A stretch of 64,000 bases of DNA, from assembly GCA_002389665.1 (NCBI GenBank), contig DGNO01000002.1:16417-80416 (forward strand), given 5' to 3'. The notes below the pieces were generated by a model that ran no database searches, was not told where the DNA came from, and was given only the letters and a program-made list of their open reading frames with translations. The number at the start of each line of letters is the position of its first letter. The first letter of the stretch is position 1. Below are positions 27,157-36,546 of this stretch, piece by piece. Position numbers and translations under genes: made by a program. Source of the stretch: Rhodobiaceae bacterium UBA4490 (GTDB lineage Bacteria; Pseudomonadota; Alphaproteobacteria; Parvibaculales; Parvibaculaceae).

Positions 27157-27682
27157 GCGGAAAACGATCGAGCAATTATGGGCAGATTTCCGCAGGGAAA
27201 ACAAACTGCCCAACGGGTACGCGACAGCCCGGTTCTGGTCTGTTGCTTTATGGCACTTCAATATTTTCTTGCCGAACTTTCGATGGAGGCAACGGGCGAT
27301 CATTGCGCACGACATGCATCATTTGATAACCGGTTATCCTTGCACCATGCGCGGTGAATGCCTCATCGCCGCATGGGAATATGGGGCTGGCCCATGCCGC
27401 CACCCAGCAGCGGTGATGTTTTGTCTTCCGCTGATCTTTATCGGCTTTCTTTTCTCGCCCAAAGAATCATGGCTGGCATTTCGCCGAGGCCGGGAAATGA
27501 CAAGCCTTCACCGTCACCCGATACATCTTTCCCAAATGCAAGCTTCGCTCGAAGAAATCGCACAGGACCTGGAATCTCAGCGCCCTGTTAGAAAAGCTCA
27601 CTTCGGAGTTTTTCTAGCGATACTATGTCTGTCTGCAGCAACGATTATGGCGCCGCTTACGCTACTCCTTGTAGCTTCTTAA
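27149..27682 (+). CDS. Coq4-like protein with HDxxH-x11-E motif
   Basis: A 177-residue protein. From the GTG start, residues 54-70 give HDMHHLITGYPCTMRGE, an exact HDxxH-x11-E pattern, which is the metal-binding signature of COQ4, a ubiquinone-biosynthesis protein now linked to ring decarboxylation/hydroxylation. Two hydrophobic segments (about 88-103 and 152-175) suggest membrane association. The GTG overlaps the end of the desaturase gene by 8 bases, implying translational coupling. The role here is unknown: coupling with a desaturase points to a membrane lipid or isoprenoid substrate rather than housekeeping ubiquinone synthesis (inference). Low G+C relative to neighbours. Confidence 0.7.
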   Translation: MSERKTIEQLWADFRRENKLPNGYATARFWSVALWHFNIFLPNFRWRQRAIIAHDMHHLITGYPCTMRGECLIAAWEYGAGPCRHPAAVMFCLPLIFIGFLFSPKESWLAFRRGREMTSLHRHPIHLSQMQASLEEIAQDLESQRPVRKAHFGVFLAILCLSAATIMAPLTLLLVAS

Positions 27683-27692
27683 TAACCGCCCC

Positions 27693-28133
27693 TCAAGCCG
27701 CCCCCGCCTTTTCCAGCGCTTGCTCCACCGCTTCGAGCGTTGCCTCGAAGGTAAGGAGGGTGGAGGCGTGGCGGGCTTTGTACTCGCGCACGGGCTCGAG
27801 GATTTCGAGGTCCTTCCACTTGCCGGTGGGCGGGGGCCCGCCTTCTTTCAGCATGGCTTTCATTTGATCGCGGAGCGCGCGCAGCTCCTCTACGTCCGCG
27901 CCGATGACGAAATGCGCCATGATCGAGGAGGAAGATTGGCCAAGGGCGCAGGCCTTCACGTCATGGGCGAAGTCCACGACCTTGCCGTCCGTCACCTTCA
28001 CATCGACCGTGACCTTGGAGCCGCAAAGTTTGGAGACGGCCGTCGCCGTGCCGTCCGGGTTTTCCAGCCGGCCGATGCGGGGAATGTCCCCGGCATATTT
28101 GAGAATGCGCGCGTTATAAATGTCGTCGAGCAT
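27693..28133 (-). CDS. NifU/IscU-like iron-sulfur scaffold protein
   Basis: A 146-residue scaffold-type protein. The N terminus YNARILKYAGDIPRIGRLEN and the cysteines of VSKLCGSKVTV and VKACALGQSSSS match the IscU/NifU N-terminal fold. The third Cys position reads KARHASTLLTF, with His but no Cys, a form I recall in alphaproteobacterial members. It probably assembles or carries an Fe-S cluster, possibly for a limited set of clients. It follows cysS on the same strand after 18 bp, a link to cysteine metabolism worth noting. Confidence 0.82.
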   Translation of the reverse strand: MLDDIYNARILKYAGDIPRIGRLENPDGTATAVSKLCGSKVTVDVKVTDGKVVDFAHDVKACALGQSSSSIMAHFVIGADVEELRALRDQMKAMLKEGGPPPTGKWKDLEILEPVREYKARHASTLLTFEATLEAVEQALEKAGAA

Positions 28134-28151
28134 ATCCGTCTCCGGCGGGGT

Positions 28152-29549
28152 TTACGCCACCCGCCATTTCGTGCCGTCCGGCCCGTCCTCGATGGCGATG
28201 CCCATGTCGGTCAGCGCATCGCGGATCCGGTCCGCCTCGGCAAAGTCTTTGGCCCTGCGGGCTTCAAGCCGGGCGGCGATGAGCCGTTCGACTTCCGCAG
28301 CTTCAATATGGGTATCCCCGCCTGCCTGTTCAAACCAGGCCGCCGGGTCCTGCTGCAGGAGGCCAATCACCTTGCCTGCCGCCAGAAGCTGGGCTTTCAC
28401 CTCCGCCTTCTCTGCCTGCCCTTCGGCCTGATTGGCTTTCTTGGCGAGTGCGAAAAGCTCGGCCAGCGCTTTGGGCGTGTTCAGATCATCGAGCAGCGCC
28501 TCAAGAAAGGCGTCCGGCATCTCACCGGGCCCCGCCTCAACATCCGCCAGCGTGCGCAGCGCGCCGTAAAGCCGGTCGAGCATGCGTTTGGCCTGCTTCA
28601 GCCCCTCGCCCGTCCAATCCAAAGGCTGGCGGTAATGACCGTTCAAAAGCGCAAGGCGGATCGCCTCGCCCGGCGCTTCCTTCAACAGGTCATGCACGAG
28701 AAGGACGTTGCCGAGTGATTTCGACATTTTTTCCTTCTCGATATTCACGAAGCCATTATGCATCCAGAACCGGGCAAGCGCCTTGCCGCCATGGGCGCAG
28801 GTGCTTTGCGCCACCTCGTTTTCATGGTGGGGAAACTGCAGATCGATGCCCCCGCCATGAATGTCGATGGTCTCACCCAGATGCTTTTCGATCATGGCCG
28901 AGCATTCGATATGCCAGCCCGGCCGCCCGCGGCCCCAGGGGCTTTCCCAGCCCGGCTGCTCGGCGCTCGAGGGCTTCCAGAGCACGAAGTCGGAGGCGTT
29001 TTTCTTATAAGGGGCAACTTCCACCCGCGCGCCCGCTTCCATCTCGTCCTGATCGCGCCGGGAGAGCGCGCCGTAATCGCCAAAGCTGGGCACATCGAAA
29101 AGCACATGGCCTTCCGCTTCATAGGCATGGCCAGAGGCGATGAGCCGCTCCATGAGCGAGATCATGGTTTCCGTCGTCTCGGTTGCCAGCGGCTCGATAT
29201 CGGGGGGCAGCACGCCGAGTGAGCCCATATCCTCCCGGTAGATCGCCGCGTATTTCTCGGTAATCGCGGAAATCGGCACGCCCTGATCCTGGGCGGCCTT
29301 GATGATCTTGTCCTCGATATCGGTGATATTGCGCGCGTAAACGACGTGCTCCGCGCCATAAAGATGGCGCAGCAGCCGGGCCAGAAGGTCGAAGACCACG
29401 GCCGGGCGCGCATTGCCGATATGGGCGAAATTGTAAACGGTCGGCCCGCAGACATACATGGTCACGCGCTCAGGGTCCTGCGGCGTGAAGAGGTCTTTCT
29501 GGCGGGTCAGTGTGTTGTAAAGCTTGAGGGACTTGGTCTCAGCACTCAT
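28152..29549 (-). CDS. cysS: Cysteinyl-tRNA synthetase
   Basis: Class I aminoacyl-tRNA synthetase charging tRNA-Cys. [19 protein letters not shown] combines the first zinc Cys with the HIGH-type motif (HIGN). The zinc-binding [13 protein letters not shown] and [17 protein letters not shown] segments and [12 protein letters not shown] (KMSKS) are present. 465 residues matches the family. It is upstream of the NifU-like gene. A long leader region lies between it and the divergent folE. Confidence 0.97.
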   Translation of the reverse strand: MSAETKSLKLYNTLTRQKDLFTPQDPERVTMYVCGPTVYNFAHIGNARPAVVFDLLARLLRHLYGAEHVVYARNITDIEDKIIKAAQDQGVPISAITEKYAAIYREDMGSLGVLPPDIEPLATETTETMISLMERLIASGHAYEAEGHVLFDVPSFGDYGALSRRDQDEMEAGARVEVAPYKKNASDFVLWKPSSAEQPGWESPWGRGRPGWHIECSAMIEKHLGETIDIHGGGIDLQFPHHENEVAQSTCAHGGKALARFWMHNGFVNIEKEKMSKSLGNVLLVHDLLKEAPGEAIRLALLNGHYRQPLDWTGEGLKQAKRMLDRLYGALRTLADVEAGPGEMPDAFLEALLDDLNTPKALAELFALAKKANQAEGQAEKAEVKAQLLAAGKVIGLLQQDPAAWFEQAGGDTHIEAAEVERLIAARLEARRAKDFAEADRIRDALTDMGIAIEDGPDGTKWRVA

Positions 29550-29846
29550 CGGATCTGTTCTCTTGGTCGGATCGGGCCGGAGATGGGCTGCCGGCGCTCC
29601 CTAAAAGAGGCCTAGGCCAGCCGGGTGAACGAGGTCTGGCGGCAGCGGCAACACAGATGACAGGTCATATCGTCAACCTCAAGGTGTCGGAATTCGCCGG
29701 AACCTAATGCAGAAACCCGCCGAAAACCAGCCCAAATGGCCCGGATTGCGCTCTGAACGCACCGGAAAAGGGAAATCCGGCGCCTCGGGCGGCGTCCATT
29801 ATCAACATTCCGTCAAGGCTTTGCGCATTTGCAAGGTCCACAAAGC
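29550..29846. other. Intergenic region between cysS and folE promoters
   Basis: About 300 bases with no supported frame. It must contain the cysS promoter (minus strand). I see no clear box, tRNA or strong hairpin in it. Confidence 0.4.
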
Positions 29847-29875
29847 TTGATAGCCCCTTTGTGCAAGGCTATATG
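29847..29875 (+). promoter_or_regulatory. folE: Sigma-70-type promoter for folE
   Basis: TTGATA (-35, 29847-29852) and TATATG (-10, 29870-29875) are separated by exactly 17 bases. Transcription would start near 29882, giving a leader of about 140 nt before the folE ATG. Confidence 0.55.
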
Positions 29876-29884
29876 CACACTCTA

Positions 29885-30018
29885 GACGGTGTCACATCAT
29901 CTGCAGCATGGCATAAGACCCGTGCTTGATGGGCAAAATAGGCAGAGGAAGACCGCTGCCTGTGACTTGAACCGGCACTTTCAAACCCTCCCGTCAGGGT
30001 TTTGGCCGGCGAACCCCT
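29885..30018 (+). ncRNA. Structured folE leader, candidate tetrahydrofolate (THF-II/folE-motif) riboswitch
   Basis: The leader can fold into a stem GTCACA / TGTGAC enclosing smaller hairpins, including GGCAG / CTGCC. A second hairpin closes with CCGGC / GCCGG and an inner AAACCCT / AGGGTTT. A conserved RNA upstream of folE in alphaproteobacteria, the folE motif, is now known as the THF-II riboswitch, which senses reduced folate. The position and organism type fit. I matched pairing by eye only, not the covariance model, so the class is inference. Confidence 0.45.
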
Positions 30019-30024
30019 AAGAGA

Positions 30025-30663
30025 ATGGTCAAAATGGATATGAATGCTGTAGTGGATAGCTTGTCTTCAACGAAAACCGATCGCGCCCGCCCTTCCCGCG
30101 AAGAAGCGGAAGCGGCCGTGCGCACCCTCATCGCCTGGGCCGGGGACAACCCGGACCGTGAAGGCCTGATCGAAACGCCGAACCGCGTCGTGCGTGCCTA
30201 TGAAGAATTCTTCGCAGGCTACGAAGAAGACCCGGACGAAGTGCTGGGCAAGACCTTCGAGGAAGTCGAAGGCTATGACGACATGGTCATGCTGCGCGAT
30301 ATCACGCTGGAATCGCATTGCGAGCACCATATGGTGGCCATTCTGGGCAAGGCGCATATCGCCTATGTCCCCACCAACCGGGTGGTCGGCATCTCCAAGC
30401 TTGCCCGCGTGATCGAAATCTACGCCAAACGCCTGCAGACGCAGGAAACGATGACGGCGCAGATCGTCGACTCGATCAACCGTGTGCTCAAGCCCAAAGG
30501 CGTTGCCGTTCTCGTCGAAGCCAAGCACCAGTGCATGACGACGCGCGGTATCCGCAAACCGGACGTGGCCACTATCACCACGCAGTTTACGGGTGTCTTC
30601 CGCGACGATTTGCGCATGGAGCAGCGCTTCTTGCAGATGATCCGCGGCTACCAGGAACGGTAA
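30025..30663 (+). CDS. folE: GTP cyclohydrolase I
   Basis: First enzyme of the folate (and pterin/queuosine) branch, converting GTP to 7,8-dihydroneopterin triphosphate; homodecamer with one zinc per subunit. [14 protein letters not shown] carries the Cys and His zinc ligands, HQCMTTRGI the second Cys, and [19 protein letters not shown] is strongly conserved. 212 residues is usual. hisI starts 24 bp downstream on the same strand. Confidence 0.97.
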   Translation: MVKMDMNAVVDSLSSTKTDRARPSREEAEAAVRTLIAWAGDNPDREGLIETPNRVVRAYEEFFAGYEEDPDEVLGKTFEEVEGYDDMVMLRDITLESHCEHHMVAILGKAHIAYVPTNRVVGISKLARVIEIYAKRLQTQETMTAQIVDSINRVLKPKGVAVLVEAKHQCMTTRGIRKPDVATITTQFTGVFRDDLRMEQRFLQMIRGYQER

Positions 30664-30687
30664 GCCGCCCGCAGCAAGGCACCTGCC

Positions 30688-31152
30688 GTGAGCGATAAAT
30701 CCCCCTCTTACTTTGCCGAGCGCGGCGAAAAGGCAGAGATCGAAGAAGGCTCCGTCTTCGCCCCGAAATTCGGCGAAGACGGCCTTATTCCCGTTGTCAC
30801 CACCGATGCGGCAACGGGCGATCTTCTCATGCACGCCTATATGAATGCCGAGGCCCTTGCCCTGACCATCGAGACGGGCGAGGCGGTCTATTGGAGCCGC
30901 TCGCGCGGCGGCCTTTGGAAGAAGGGCGAGACCAGCGGCCAGGTGCAGCGCGTGGTGGAAATGCGCACCGACTGCGACCAGGACGCTATTTGGCTGAAGG
31001 TCACTGTGGCCGGTAATGGCGCGACCTGCCATGTCGGCTACAAGGCCTGCTTCTACCGCTCCATTCCGGTGGGCACGGGCAAGAAACCCGCCCCGCTCGA
31101 TTTTGAAGAGAGCGAAAAGGTCTACGACCCGAAAGACGTTTACGGGAAGTAA
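30688..31152 (+). CDS. hisI: Phosphoribosyl-AMP cyclohydrolase
   Basis: Third step of histidine biosynthesis: zinc-dependent ring opening of [26 protein letters not shown], here in part as [13 protein letters not shown], plus [27 protein letters not shown] and [10 protein letters not shown] are the standard motifs with metal-site cysteines. At 154 residues it is a stand-alone HisI with no HisE fusion. It follows folE in what appears to be one transcription unit. The start codon is GTG (gtgagcgat). Confidence 0.95.
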   Translation: MSDKSPSYFAERGEKAEIEEGSVFAPKFGEDGLIPVVTTDAATGDLLMHAYMNAEALALTIETGEAVYWSRSRGGLWKKGETSGQVQRVVEMRTDCDQDAIWLKVTVAGNGATCHVGYKACFYRSIPVGTGKKPAPLDFEESEKVYDPKDVYGK

Positions 31153-31168
31153 GGCCGCAAGCCTTACT
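31148..31168 (+). other. Hairpin overlapping the hisI stop
   Basis: AGTAAGGC / GCCTTACT around a CGCAA loop, a perfect 8-bp stem covering the stop codon. No T tract follows, so it may be a weak or Rho-assisted terminator or an mRNA end-stabilising structure. Confidence 0.35.
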
Positions 31169-31236
31169 GACCTCCCGCCCCGTCTTGTGTTACCGGGCCT
31201 TTGTGATGTAATGCGCAGGTAACGTGAAGGGTCCCC

Positions 31237-32301
31237 ATGCGCAAGCCTGCTCCCAAACATACTGGCACACCGAAAATCGGCCTCGCCCTCGGCTCGGGCG
31301 TGGCGCGCGGCTGGTCGCATATCGGCGTCATGCAGCGCCTTGCCGAAGAAGGGATCGAGATCGACGTGATCTCCGGTACCTCCATCGGCGCGCTGGTAGG
31401 CGGGTGCTATGCGGCAGGCAAGCTCGATGCGCTGGAAGACTTCGCCCGCTCCCTGAACGCGCGCCGGCTCTTCAATCTCATGGATATCCGCTTCAACGGC
31501 TCGGCGCTTTTCGGCGGCAGCAAACTCGCCGAGCTTTTGAAAGAGCATCTGCATGAGCGCCAGATCGAAGACCTGCCGCGCAAATTCGTGGCCGTGGCAA
31601 CGGACATGAATAGCGGCCATGAGGTGTGGCTGAAACACGGCTCGATGATCGATGCCATCCGCGCCTCTTACGCCCTGCCCGGCGTTTTCGAACCCATGGC
31701 CTATGAAGGGCGCTGGCTCATCGACGGCGCGCTCGTCAATCCGGTGCCGATTTCCGTCTGCCGCGCTTTCGACGCCCATCTCGTCATCGCGGTCAATCTC
31801 AACCTCGATGCCTTCGGCATGACCTCGGCGCTGAATTATTATCGCCTGGAAGAAGAACTGGAAGCAGAGCGCGAGGCCAAACGCGAAGCGGAACGGAGCA
31901 CCTTCGAGACCGAGGACATGATCAGCCTCGAAAACACCCATCTGGAAATGCCGATCGAAGATGACGAGACGCCGGAAAAGAGCCTGCGCAAATCCATCTC
32001 CGAGCGGCTGAAACAAATGCGCAGCGGCACGGACCGCGCGCTGCTGCAGCAGCTTTTCAAACGCGATGCGCCCTCAGGGCCGGGACTGACCACCGTCATG
32101 ACGAGTGCGCTCAACATCGTGCAGGACCGCCTTGCCCGCGCGCGCATGGCCGCCGATCCGGCCGATGTCGTCATCGAGCCGGATGTAGGCCATATCAATC
32201 TCATCGATTTCGATAAAGCGGATGAACTCATCCGTCACGGCCGCGAGGCAGCCGACCGCTCCATGCCTTTCATCGAACGGGCGCTCAAACAGCTCAGCTA
32301 A
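31237..32301 (+). CDS. Patatin-like phospholipase (RssA type)
   Basis: Serine hydrolase with the patatin Ser-Asp dyad, likely cleaving acyl chains from membrane lipids. KIGLALGSGVARGWSHIGVM contains the oxyanion loop; the nucleophile is in ISGTSIGALVGG (GxSxG); the Asp is in LIDGALVNPVPIS (DGA). After about residue 195 there is a highly charged, Glu/Arg-rich helical stretch (about 40-60 residues), then a C-terminal region with TSALNIVQDRLARARM. 354 residues is longer than E. coli RssA because of this insertion. It ends two bases from the convergent CBS gene. Confidence 0.87.
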   Translation: MRKPAPKHTGTPKIGLALGSGVARGWSHIGVMQRLAEEGIEIDVISGTSIGALVGGCYAAGKLDALEDFARSLNARRLFNLMDIRFNGSALFGGSKLAELLKEHLHERQIEDLPRKFVAVATDMNSGHEVWLKHGSMIDAIRASYALPGVFEPMAYEGRWLIDGALVNPVPISVCRAFDAHLVIAVNLNLDAFGMTSALNYYRLEEELEAEREAKREAERSTFETEDMISLENTHLEMPIEDDETPEKSLRKSISERLKQMRSGTDRALLQQLFKRDAPSGPGLTTVMTSALNIVQDRLARARMAADPADVVIEPDVGHINLIDFDKADELIRHGREAADRSMPFIERALKQLS

Positions 32302-32303
32302 GC

Positions 32304-32732
32304 TTAGCCGGTGGCGATATACATTTTGAGCTGCTCGGCTTCCATCTCCGTTTCCGCAATCTTGTATTTGACGACGTCACCGATGGAGATGAGCCCGATC
32401 ATCTCGCCCTCTTCCACCACGGGCACGTGACGGAAACGCCCGCCGGTCATAATGCCCATCAGATGGTCCACCGTGTCCGCGCGCGAACAGGTGATGACGT
32501 TCTGCGTCATGGTTTCGCGGACGGGCTTGTCCAGCACGGCAGCGCCGAATTTGGAAATCGCGCGCACGATGTCCCGCTCGGACAGGATGCCGCCGAGCTT
32601 TTTCCCATCGGCAACGACCGCGGCACCGATTTTCTTTTCACTTAGAAGGTCGGCAGCCTCTTTCAGCGTCGCATCGGCGGGAATGGCCACAACCTTGTGG
32701 CCCTTTTCTTTCAGGATCGTTTCAACGTTCAT
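32304..32732 (-). CDS. Tandem CBS-domain protein
   Basis: A 142-residue protein made of two CBS modules that form a Bateman pair binding adenine nucleotides. First: VAIPADATLKEAADLLSEKK with GGILSERDIVRAI. Second: TCSRADTVDHLMGIMTGGRF with MIGLISIGDVVKY. No enzyme domain is attached, so it probably senses energy charge for a partner not identified here. AGGAGC precedes the ATG. The open frame extends 37 residues further upstream without support. Confidence 0.9.
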   Translation of the reverse strand: MNVETILKEKGHKVVAIPADATLKEAADLLSEKKIGAAVVADGKKLGGILSERDIVRAISKFGAAVLDKPVRETMTQNVITCSRADTVDHLMGIMTGGRFRHVPVVEEGEMIGLISIGDVVKYKIAETEMEAEQLKMYIATG

Positions 32733-32968
32733 TCGGCTCCTCCTGTTGAGGCGCATGCTCGCCGCATCGCCCTTCATCCCCCGGAGACTTAAAGGCTCTC
32801 CCAAGCCCACGAATAAAAATGATGACCCCGCCGCGCCCGACATTCAAGATGCTCGCGAGTCGAAAACATCATTAAAACGTCAGAGACACTGCCCTATTTG
32901 CGACACAATAATCCTGACACTGACGTCACCTTTATAGTTAAAAGCGCAGGAAGCCGGGGGAAACGGGC

Positions 32969-34276
32969 ATGGATGGTTGGCCTTTCTGGAAACGCCTGTA
33001 TCAAAAGCAAATAAATCGTGATCTGGACATTTGGGTCACGAAGGGCTGGGTCACCCAGCAAAATGCCGAAGCGATCCGCCGCTCGCTGGAAAACGAGGAT
33101 GGCGGCAGCCGCCTGCCTCTCGTGCTTTCGCTTCTGGGCGCGGCCCTGCTCGGTCTTGCCGCCCTCTCCTTCGTCGCCGCCAATTGGGCGGAGATGCCGA
33201 AGCTCCTGCGCCTTCTCATTCTCTTCGCCTCACTGGGCGCAGCTTATGGCGCGGCGATCTGGCTTTATCTGAAAAAACACACGGGCTTTGCCGAAGCCGC
33301 CCTACTTCTTGCCACGCTCCTGTTCGGCGCGAACATCATGCTCATCGCGCAGATGTATCATCTGGCGAGTGATTACACGGGTGGGCTTTTCGCCTGGTCG
33401 CTTGGCGCGCTGGCGCTTGCTTGGGCGGCAAAGTCCCGCGCCGTGCTGGCCGGCTCCTTCGTGCTTCTCTTCATCTGGACGGGCACCGCCTCGCTCGATG
33501 CCGGTATCAGCCCGCACTGGACATATATTCCCGCCTGGGCGGCAGCCACCTTGCTCGGCTTCCGCCTGCAATGGACGCCCTCTTATCACCTTTCCCTTCT
33601 CTCCTTTTTCGGCTGGCTGCTGATGGGGCTTGAGGGGTTCGACAATTATCACTGGGACAGCGGCAACCTTCTCTTCTTCGCTCTTGCCATCGCGCTCACC
33701 GTCTGGCTGAAAGGCCGGCTCGGCGGCGAGCTTGGCCTGCGCATGGGACGCGTTGCCGAAGCTTACGGCGCCATCGTCACCGGCATCCTGCTTTTTGCCC
33801 TGCAATTCGACGAGCTCGATTTTACCGGCGAGATGAGCTGGCGCCTGACGCTGCTCGCCTTCGGCGCCTTCAACGTGGCGCTCCTGTTCTTCTGTGCGAT
33901 GCGCCGCGCCTTCACCATGACGGGACTTGCCGGGTTCGGCGCGCTGTTGGCGCTCACCGTTCTGCCGGCAATCATCACCAGCGGGGAAACGAATTATCTC
34001 GATATGACGACCGGCATGGGCGGCATTCTCTATTTCGCCTTCGCCATCTGGCTTATCTTTCTCGGCACACAGTCGGCCAGCCGTTTCCTCGTCAATCTGG
34101 GCTTCACCGCCTTTGCCGCCGAGGCTTTCTATATTTATGCCGAAACCCTCGGAACACTGCTCGACACCGCGCTCTTCTTTGCCCTGGGCGGTATATTGCT
34201 GATCGCGGGCAGCTGGGCGCTCAACCGCTGGCGCAAAAAGATGCTGGCTGAAACCGGCAAGGGAGAGGCCCAATGA
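32969..34276 (+). CDS. DUF2157 multi-spanning membrane protein
   Basis: A 435-residue inner membrane protein with about ten to eleven hydrophobic helices after an N-terminal amphipathic region (INRDLDIWVTKGWVTQQNAE) typical of DUF2157. The family often pairs with the GDYXXLXY protein, and here the next gene overlaps by four bases (ATGA). Function unknown; no transport or enzyme motif is evident. GGGGGAAACGGGC precedes the ATG. Confidence 0.85.
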   Translation: MDGWPFWKRLYQKQINRDLDIWVTKGWVTQQNAEAIRRSLENEDGGSRLPLVLSLLGAALLGLAALSFVAANWAEMPKLLRLLILFASLGAAYGAAIWLYLKKHTGFAEAALLLATLLFGANIMLIAQMYHLASDYTGGLFAWSLGALALAWAAKSRAVLAGSFVLLFIWTGTASLDAGISPHWTYIPAWAAATLLGFRLQWTPSYHLSLLSFFGWLLMGLEGFDNYHWDSGNLLFFALAIALTVWLKGRLGGELGLRMGRVAEAYGAIVTGILLFALQFDELDFTGEMSWRLTLLAFGAFNVALLFFCAMRRAFTMTGLAGFGALLALTVLPAIITSGETNYLDMTTGMGGILYFAFAIWLIFLGTQSASRFLVNLGFTAFAAEAFYIYAETLGTLLDTALFFALGGILLIAGSWALNRWRKKMLAETGKGEAQ

Positions 34277-34905
34277 GCTTCATCGATGAGCAGATCAAAG
34301 GCCTGCAAGCCCCTGCCCCGCGCGCGCCCGGCACCTTTGCGCTTGCCGTTGCCGCGATCTTCCTTGCGCAGGCGCTCTTTCTCGGCGCCATGATCTGGGA
34401 CCGGATGATGCTCCTGCGCTCCGGCACGGAAGTCACGCTCGCCATCGAACCCGTCGATCCGCGCGATCTTTTCCGCGGTGACTATGTCGTCCTCACCTAC
34501 GACATCTCACGGCTGGAAGAATCGAAACTTGCCGGCGACAACGATTTCAAAGAAGGCGACACGGTTTGGGTGACGCTTGAAGAGCAAGGCGGGCTCTGGC
34601 AGGCCGCCGCCCTTCACCGCAAAGCCCCGAGCGAGGGTACCTTCATCCAAGGCCGGGTTGATTATGCGATCGGCGCGCGCCCGCGCACCGTGGAAGAAGA
34701 TGAGCCTTGCGAGAATTGCCGCATGCTCACGCTCTCCTACGGCATCGAAAGCTATTTCGTGCCGGAAGGCACGGGCTGGGACCTTGAAGAGCAGCGCAAC
34801 GAAAACCGCCTGGCCGCGCGCATCGCGCTTGGCAGCGATGGGGAAGCCGCCATCAAAGGGCTCCTCCTCGACGGCGAGCTGATCTACGAAGAACCGCTCT
34901 TCTAG
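34273..34905 (+). CDS. GDYXXLXY domain protein
   Basis: A 210-residue protein with an N-terminal hydrophobic anchor (FALAVAAIFLAQALFLGAMI), then the signature LFRGDYVVLTYDIS around residues 67-80. Two Cys lie in EPCENCRML, and SYFVPEGTGWDLEEQRNENR follows. The family is found as a partner of DUF2157 proteins and is thought to be membrane-anchored and outside-facing; the role is unknown. It is translationally coupled to the DUF2157 gene and ends two bases from the convergent carotenoid oxygenase. Confidence 0.88.
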   Translation: MSFIDEQIKGLQAPAPRAPGTFALAVAAIFLAQALFLGAMIWDRMMLLRSGTEVTLAIEPVDPRDLFRGDYVVLTYDISRLEESKLAGDNDFKEGDTVWVTLEEQGGLWQAAALHRKAPSEGTFIQGRVDYAIGARPRTVEEDEPCENCRMLTLSYGIESYFVPEGTGWDLEEQRNENRLAARIALGSDGEAAIKGLLLDGELIYEEPLF

Positions 34906-34906
34906 T

Positions 34907-36328
34907 TTACGCGGGCCGCCAATTGCCGTGGAAGCCATGGGGAATGCGCACAGGCAGATGCGCAAGCGCGAGCGGCCCCGCGCCGACATTGCTTGCATCG
35001 AAGACGGCAAAATCCGAGAGGTTCGTCTCCCGCCGGTAAATCGCGGTGACGAGGTAGCCGTCCCCTTCCGCAGAGCCCGGCGCGCGCGGCACGAAGACGG
35101 GTTCGAGCACCGTGTTGCCCGCGCCTGCATCCCACTCGGTTTTCTTGCCGGTCTCAAGATCGATATGCACCAGCACGTCATAGGAAGCGGCCTCCGCTTC
35201 CGGCCGCGCCATGGAGGCATAATAGCCATGCCGGTAGCCGAGCCCCGCAAAGCGCTCATCAAGACGCGGAAACTCGCCGCGAAGGTCGGATAGAACTTCT
35301 TCGCTATAGCTGTTCGTGTTGCCGTCGAGATCGAAGGTCCAGCGCACAAGCAGCCCTTGCTCGCTGGAAAGATCGGAAGGCGGGCGCGCGCCGTTTGCAT
35401 CCGGGAAAAGTGGCACGCGGGAATATTTCATCACATCGGCAATGACTTTCGTGTGCCCGCCTTCATGCACCGTAAAGGCGTTCATCGGGTGATAGACATA
35501 GCAAGGATCGCCCTCGAACCAGCGCATGTCTTCCACCGCCCCGTCCCGGCGCATGATGCCGATCATGCTCGGCGTATCCGGGTCCCAGGCGATGACCGGC
35601 CCGCCCTGCATGATCCGGTCAACATCTATGGTCGCGGGGAAAAGCGGAAAGATCACATGCTCATCCGTGGTGATGAAGTCATGCATCATCGTGCAGTAAG
35701 GTGCTTCGAATTTTTCCGTACGCGTCACGCGCCCGTCCGCGCCCACCACATTATAGGCAATGGTCTTGGAGCCCGGCCCATCCGCCATATAGGCGAAGAA
35801 CAGCATTTCGGCGGTTTCAGGATCGATCTTGGGATGAGCGGTCATCGCGCCTTTATATTTACCCTCGAAGGTCCAACTTCCCGCCGTTTCAAGCGTCAGC
35901 GGGTCCATGGCAACGGGCGAGCTTCCCTCATCGAGCGCCAAGAGTTTGCCGCCATGCCAGACGATATTGGTATTGGCGACATTGTTGCGCAGCTCCTCAC
36001 CGCCCGGCGCGCGGGGCTCGCCAAAACCCGTACCGACGAGCCGGCGGCCCGCCTTGCGCTGTGCTTCATATTGCTCGGTATGCACCCAGCGGTTCCGGTA
36101 AGAGGCGCGCCCGCCTTCCACATGAATGCCGTGCACCATGCCCTCGCCCAGGAACCAGTGATGTTTTTCTCCGAGCGGGGGAAACATCGGGTTCGGACCA
36201 TTGCGGTAAAGCGTGCCGGAAAGCGTCTCGGGCATATCGCCCGTCACAACGAGGTCCGGCGCGTCCATCTCGGCCAGCACCGGCGCATAATTGCCCTTCA
36301 GGACACCAATTTCAGGAAACGGTTTCAT
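34907..36328 (-). CDS. Carotenoid oxygenase family protein
   Basis: Non-heme iron dioxygenase of the carotenoid cleavage / RPE65 family, 473 residues, a seven-bladed propeller. Four His ligands are visible in TAHPKID, MMHDFITTDEH, YVYHPMNAF and RIPHGFHGNW. NGPNPMFPPLGEKHHWFLGEGMVHG, seen in part as HHWFLGEGMVHG, is conserved. Bacterial members cleave carotenoids, apocarotenoids or stilbene-like phenylpropanoids such as lignostilbenes; the substrate is not decided. The ATG before KPFPEIG is preceded by GGAGGAGCC. It is divergent from the quinone reductase gene. Confidence 0.9.
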   Translation of the reverse strand: MKPFPEIGVLKGNYAPVLAEMDAPDLVVTGDMPETLSGTLYRNGPNPMFPPLGEKHHWFLGEGMVHGIHVEGGRASYRNRWVHTEQYEAQRKAGRRLVGTGFGEPRAPGGEELRNNVANTNIVWHGGKLLALDEGSSPVAMDPLTLETAGSWTFEGKYKGAMTAHPKIDPETAEMLFFAYMADGPGSKTIAYNVVGADGRVTRTEKFEAPYCTMMHDFITTDEHVIFPLFPATIDVDRIMQGGPVIAWDPDTPSMIGIMRRDGAVEDMRWFEGDPCYVYHPMNAFTVHEGGHTKVIADVMKYSRVPLFPDANGARPPSDLSSEQGLLVRWTFDLDGNTNSYSEEVLSDLRGEFPRLDERFAGLGYRHGYYASMARPEAEAASYDVLVHIDLETGKKTEWDAGAGNTVLEPVFVPRAPGSAEGDGYLVTAIYRRETNLSDFAVFDASNVGAGPLALAHLPVRIPHGFHGNWRPA

Positions 36329-36546
36329 AAGCCAGGCTCCTCCATCCTCCCCGTCATTACACAGCCGCATGGAGCCGATTGCCACCGCGCAAGCGGCTCA
36401 TTTGTGAACAATGGGATGTGCAGGGACCGCCCGGTCGATTCGCTTGAGCCTCAAAACCGCCCTTGCCGACGCGGCGTTAGAAGCGGCGCCATTGCGCTTG
36501 ACCTTTCCGCTTCTATGATGACGCCAAACAAATTGGGGAGCCTCCG

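Noticed and set aside
30067..32016. Long minus-strand frame opposite folE, hisI and the patatin gene
   Set aside because: Shadow of three well-supported genes, with composition typical of antisense frames.
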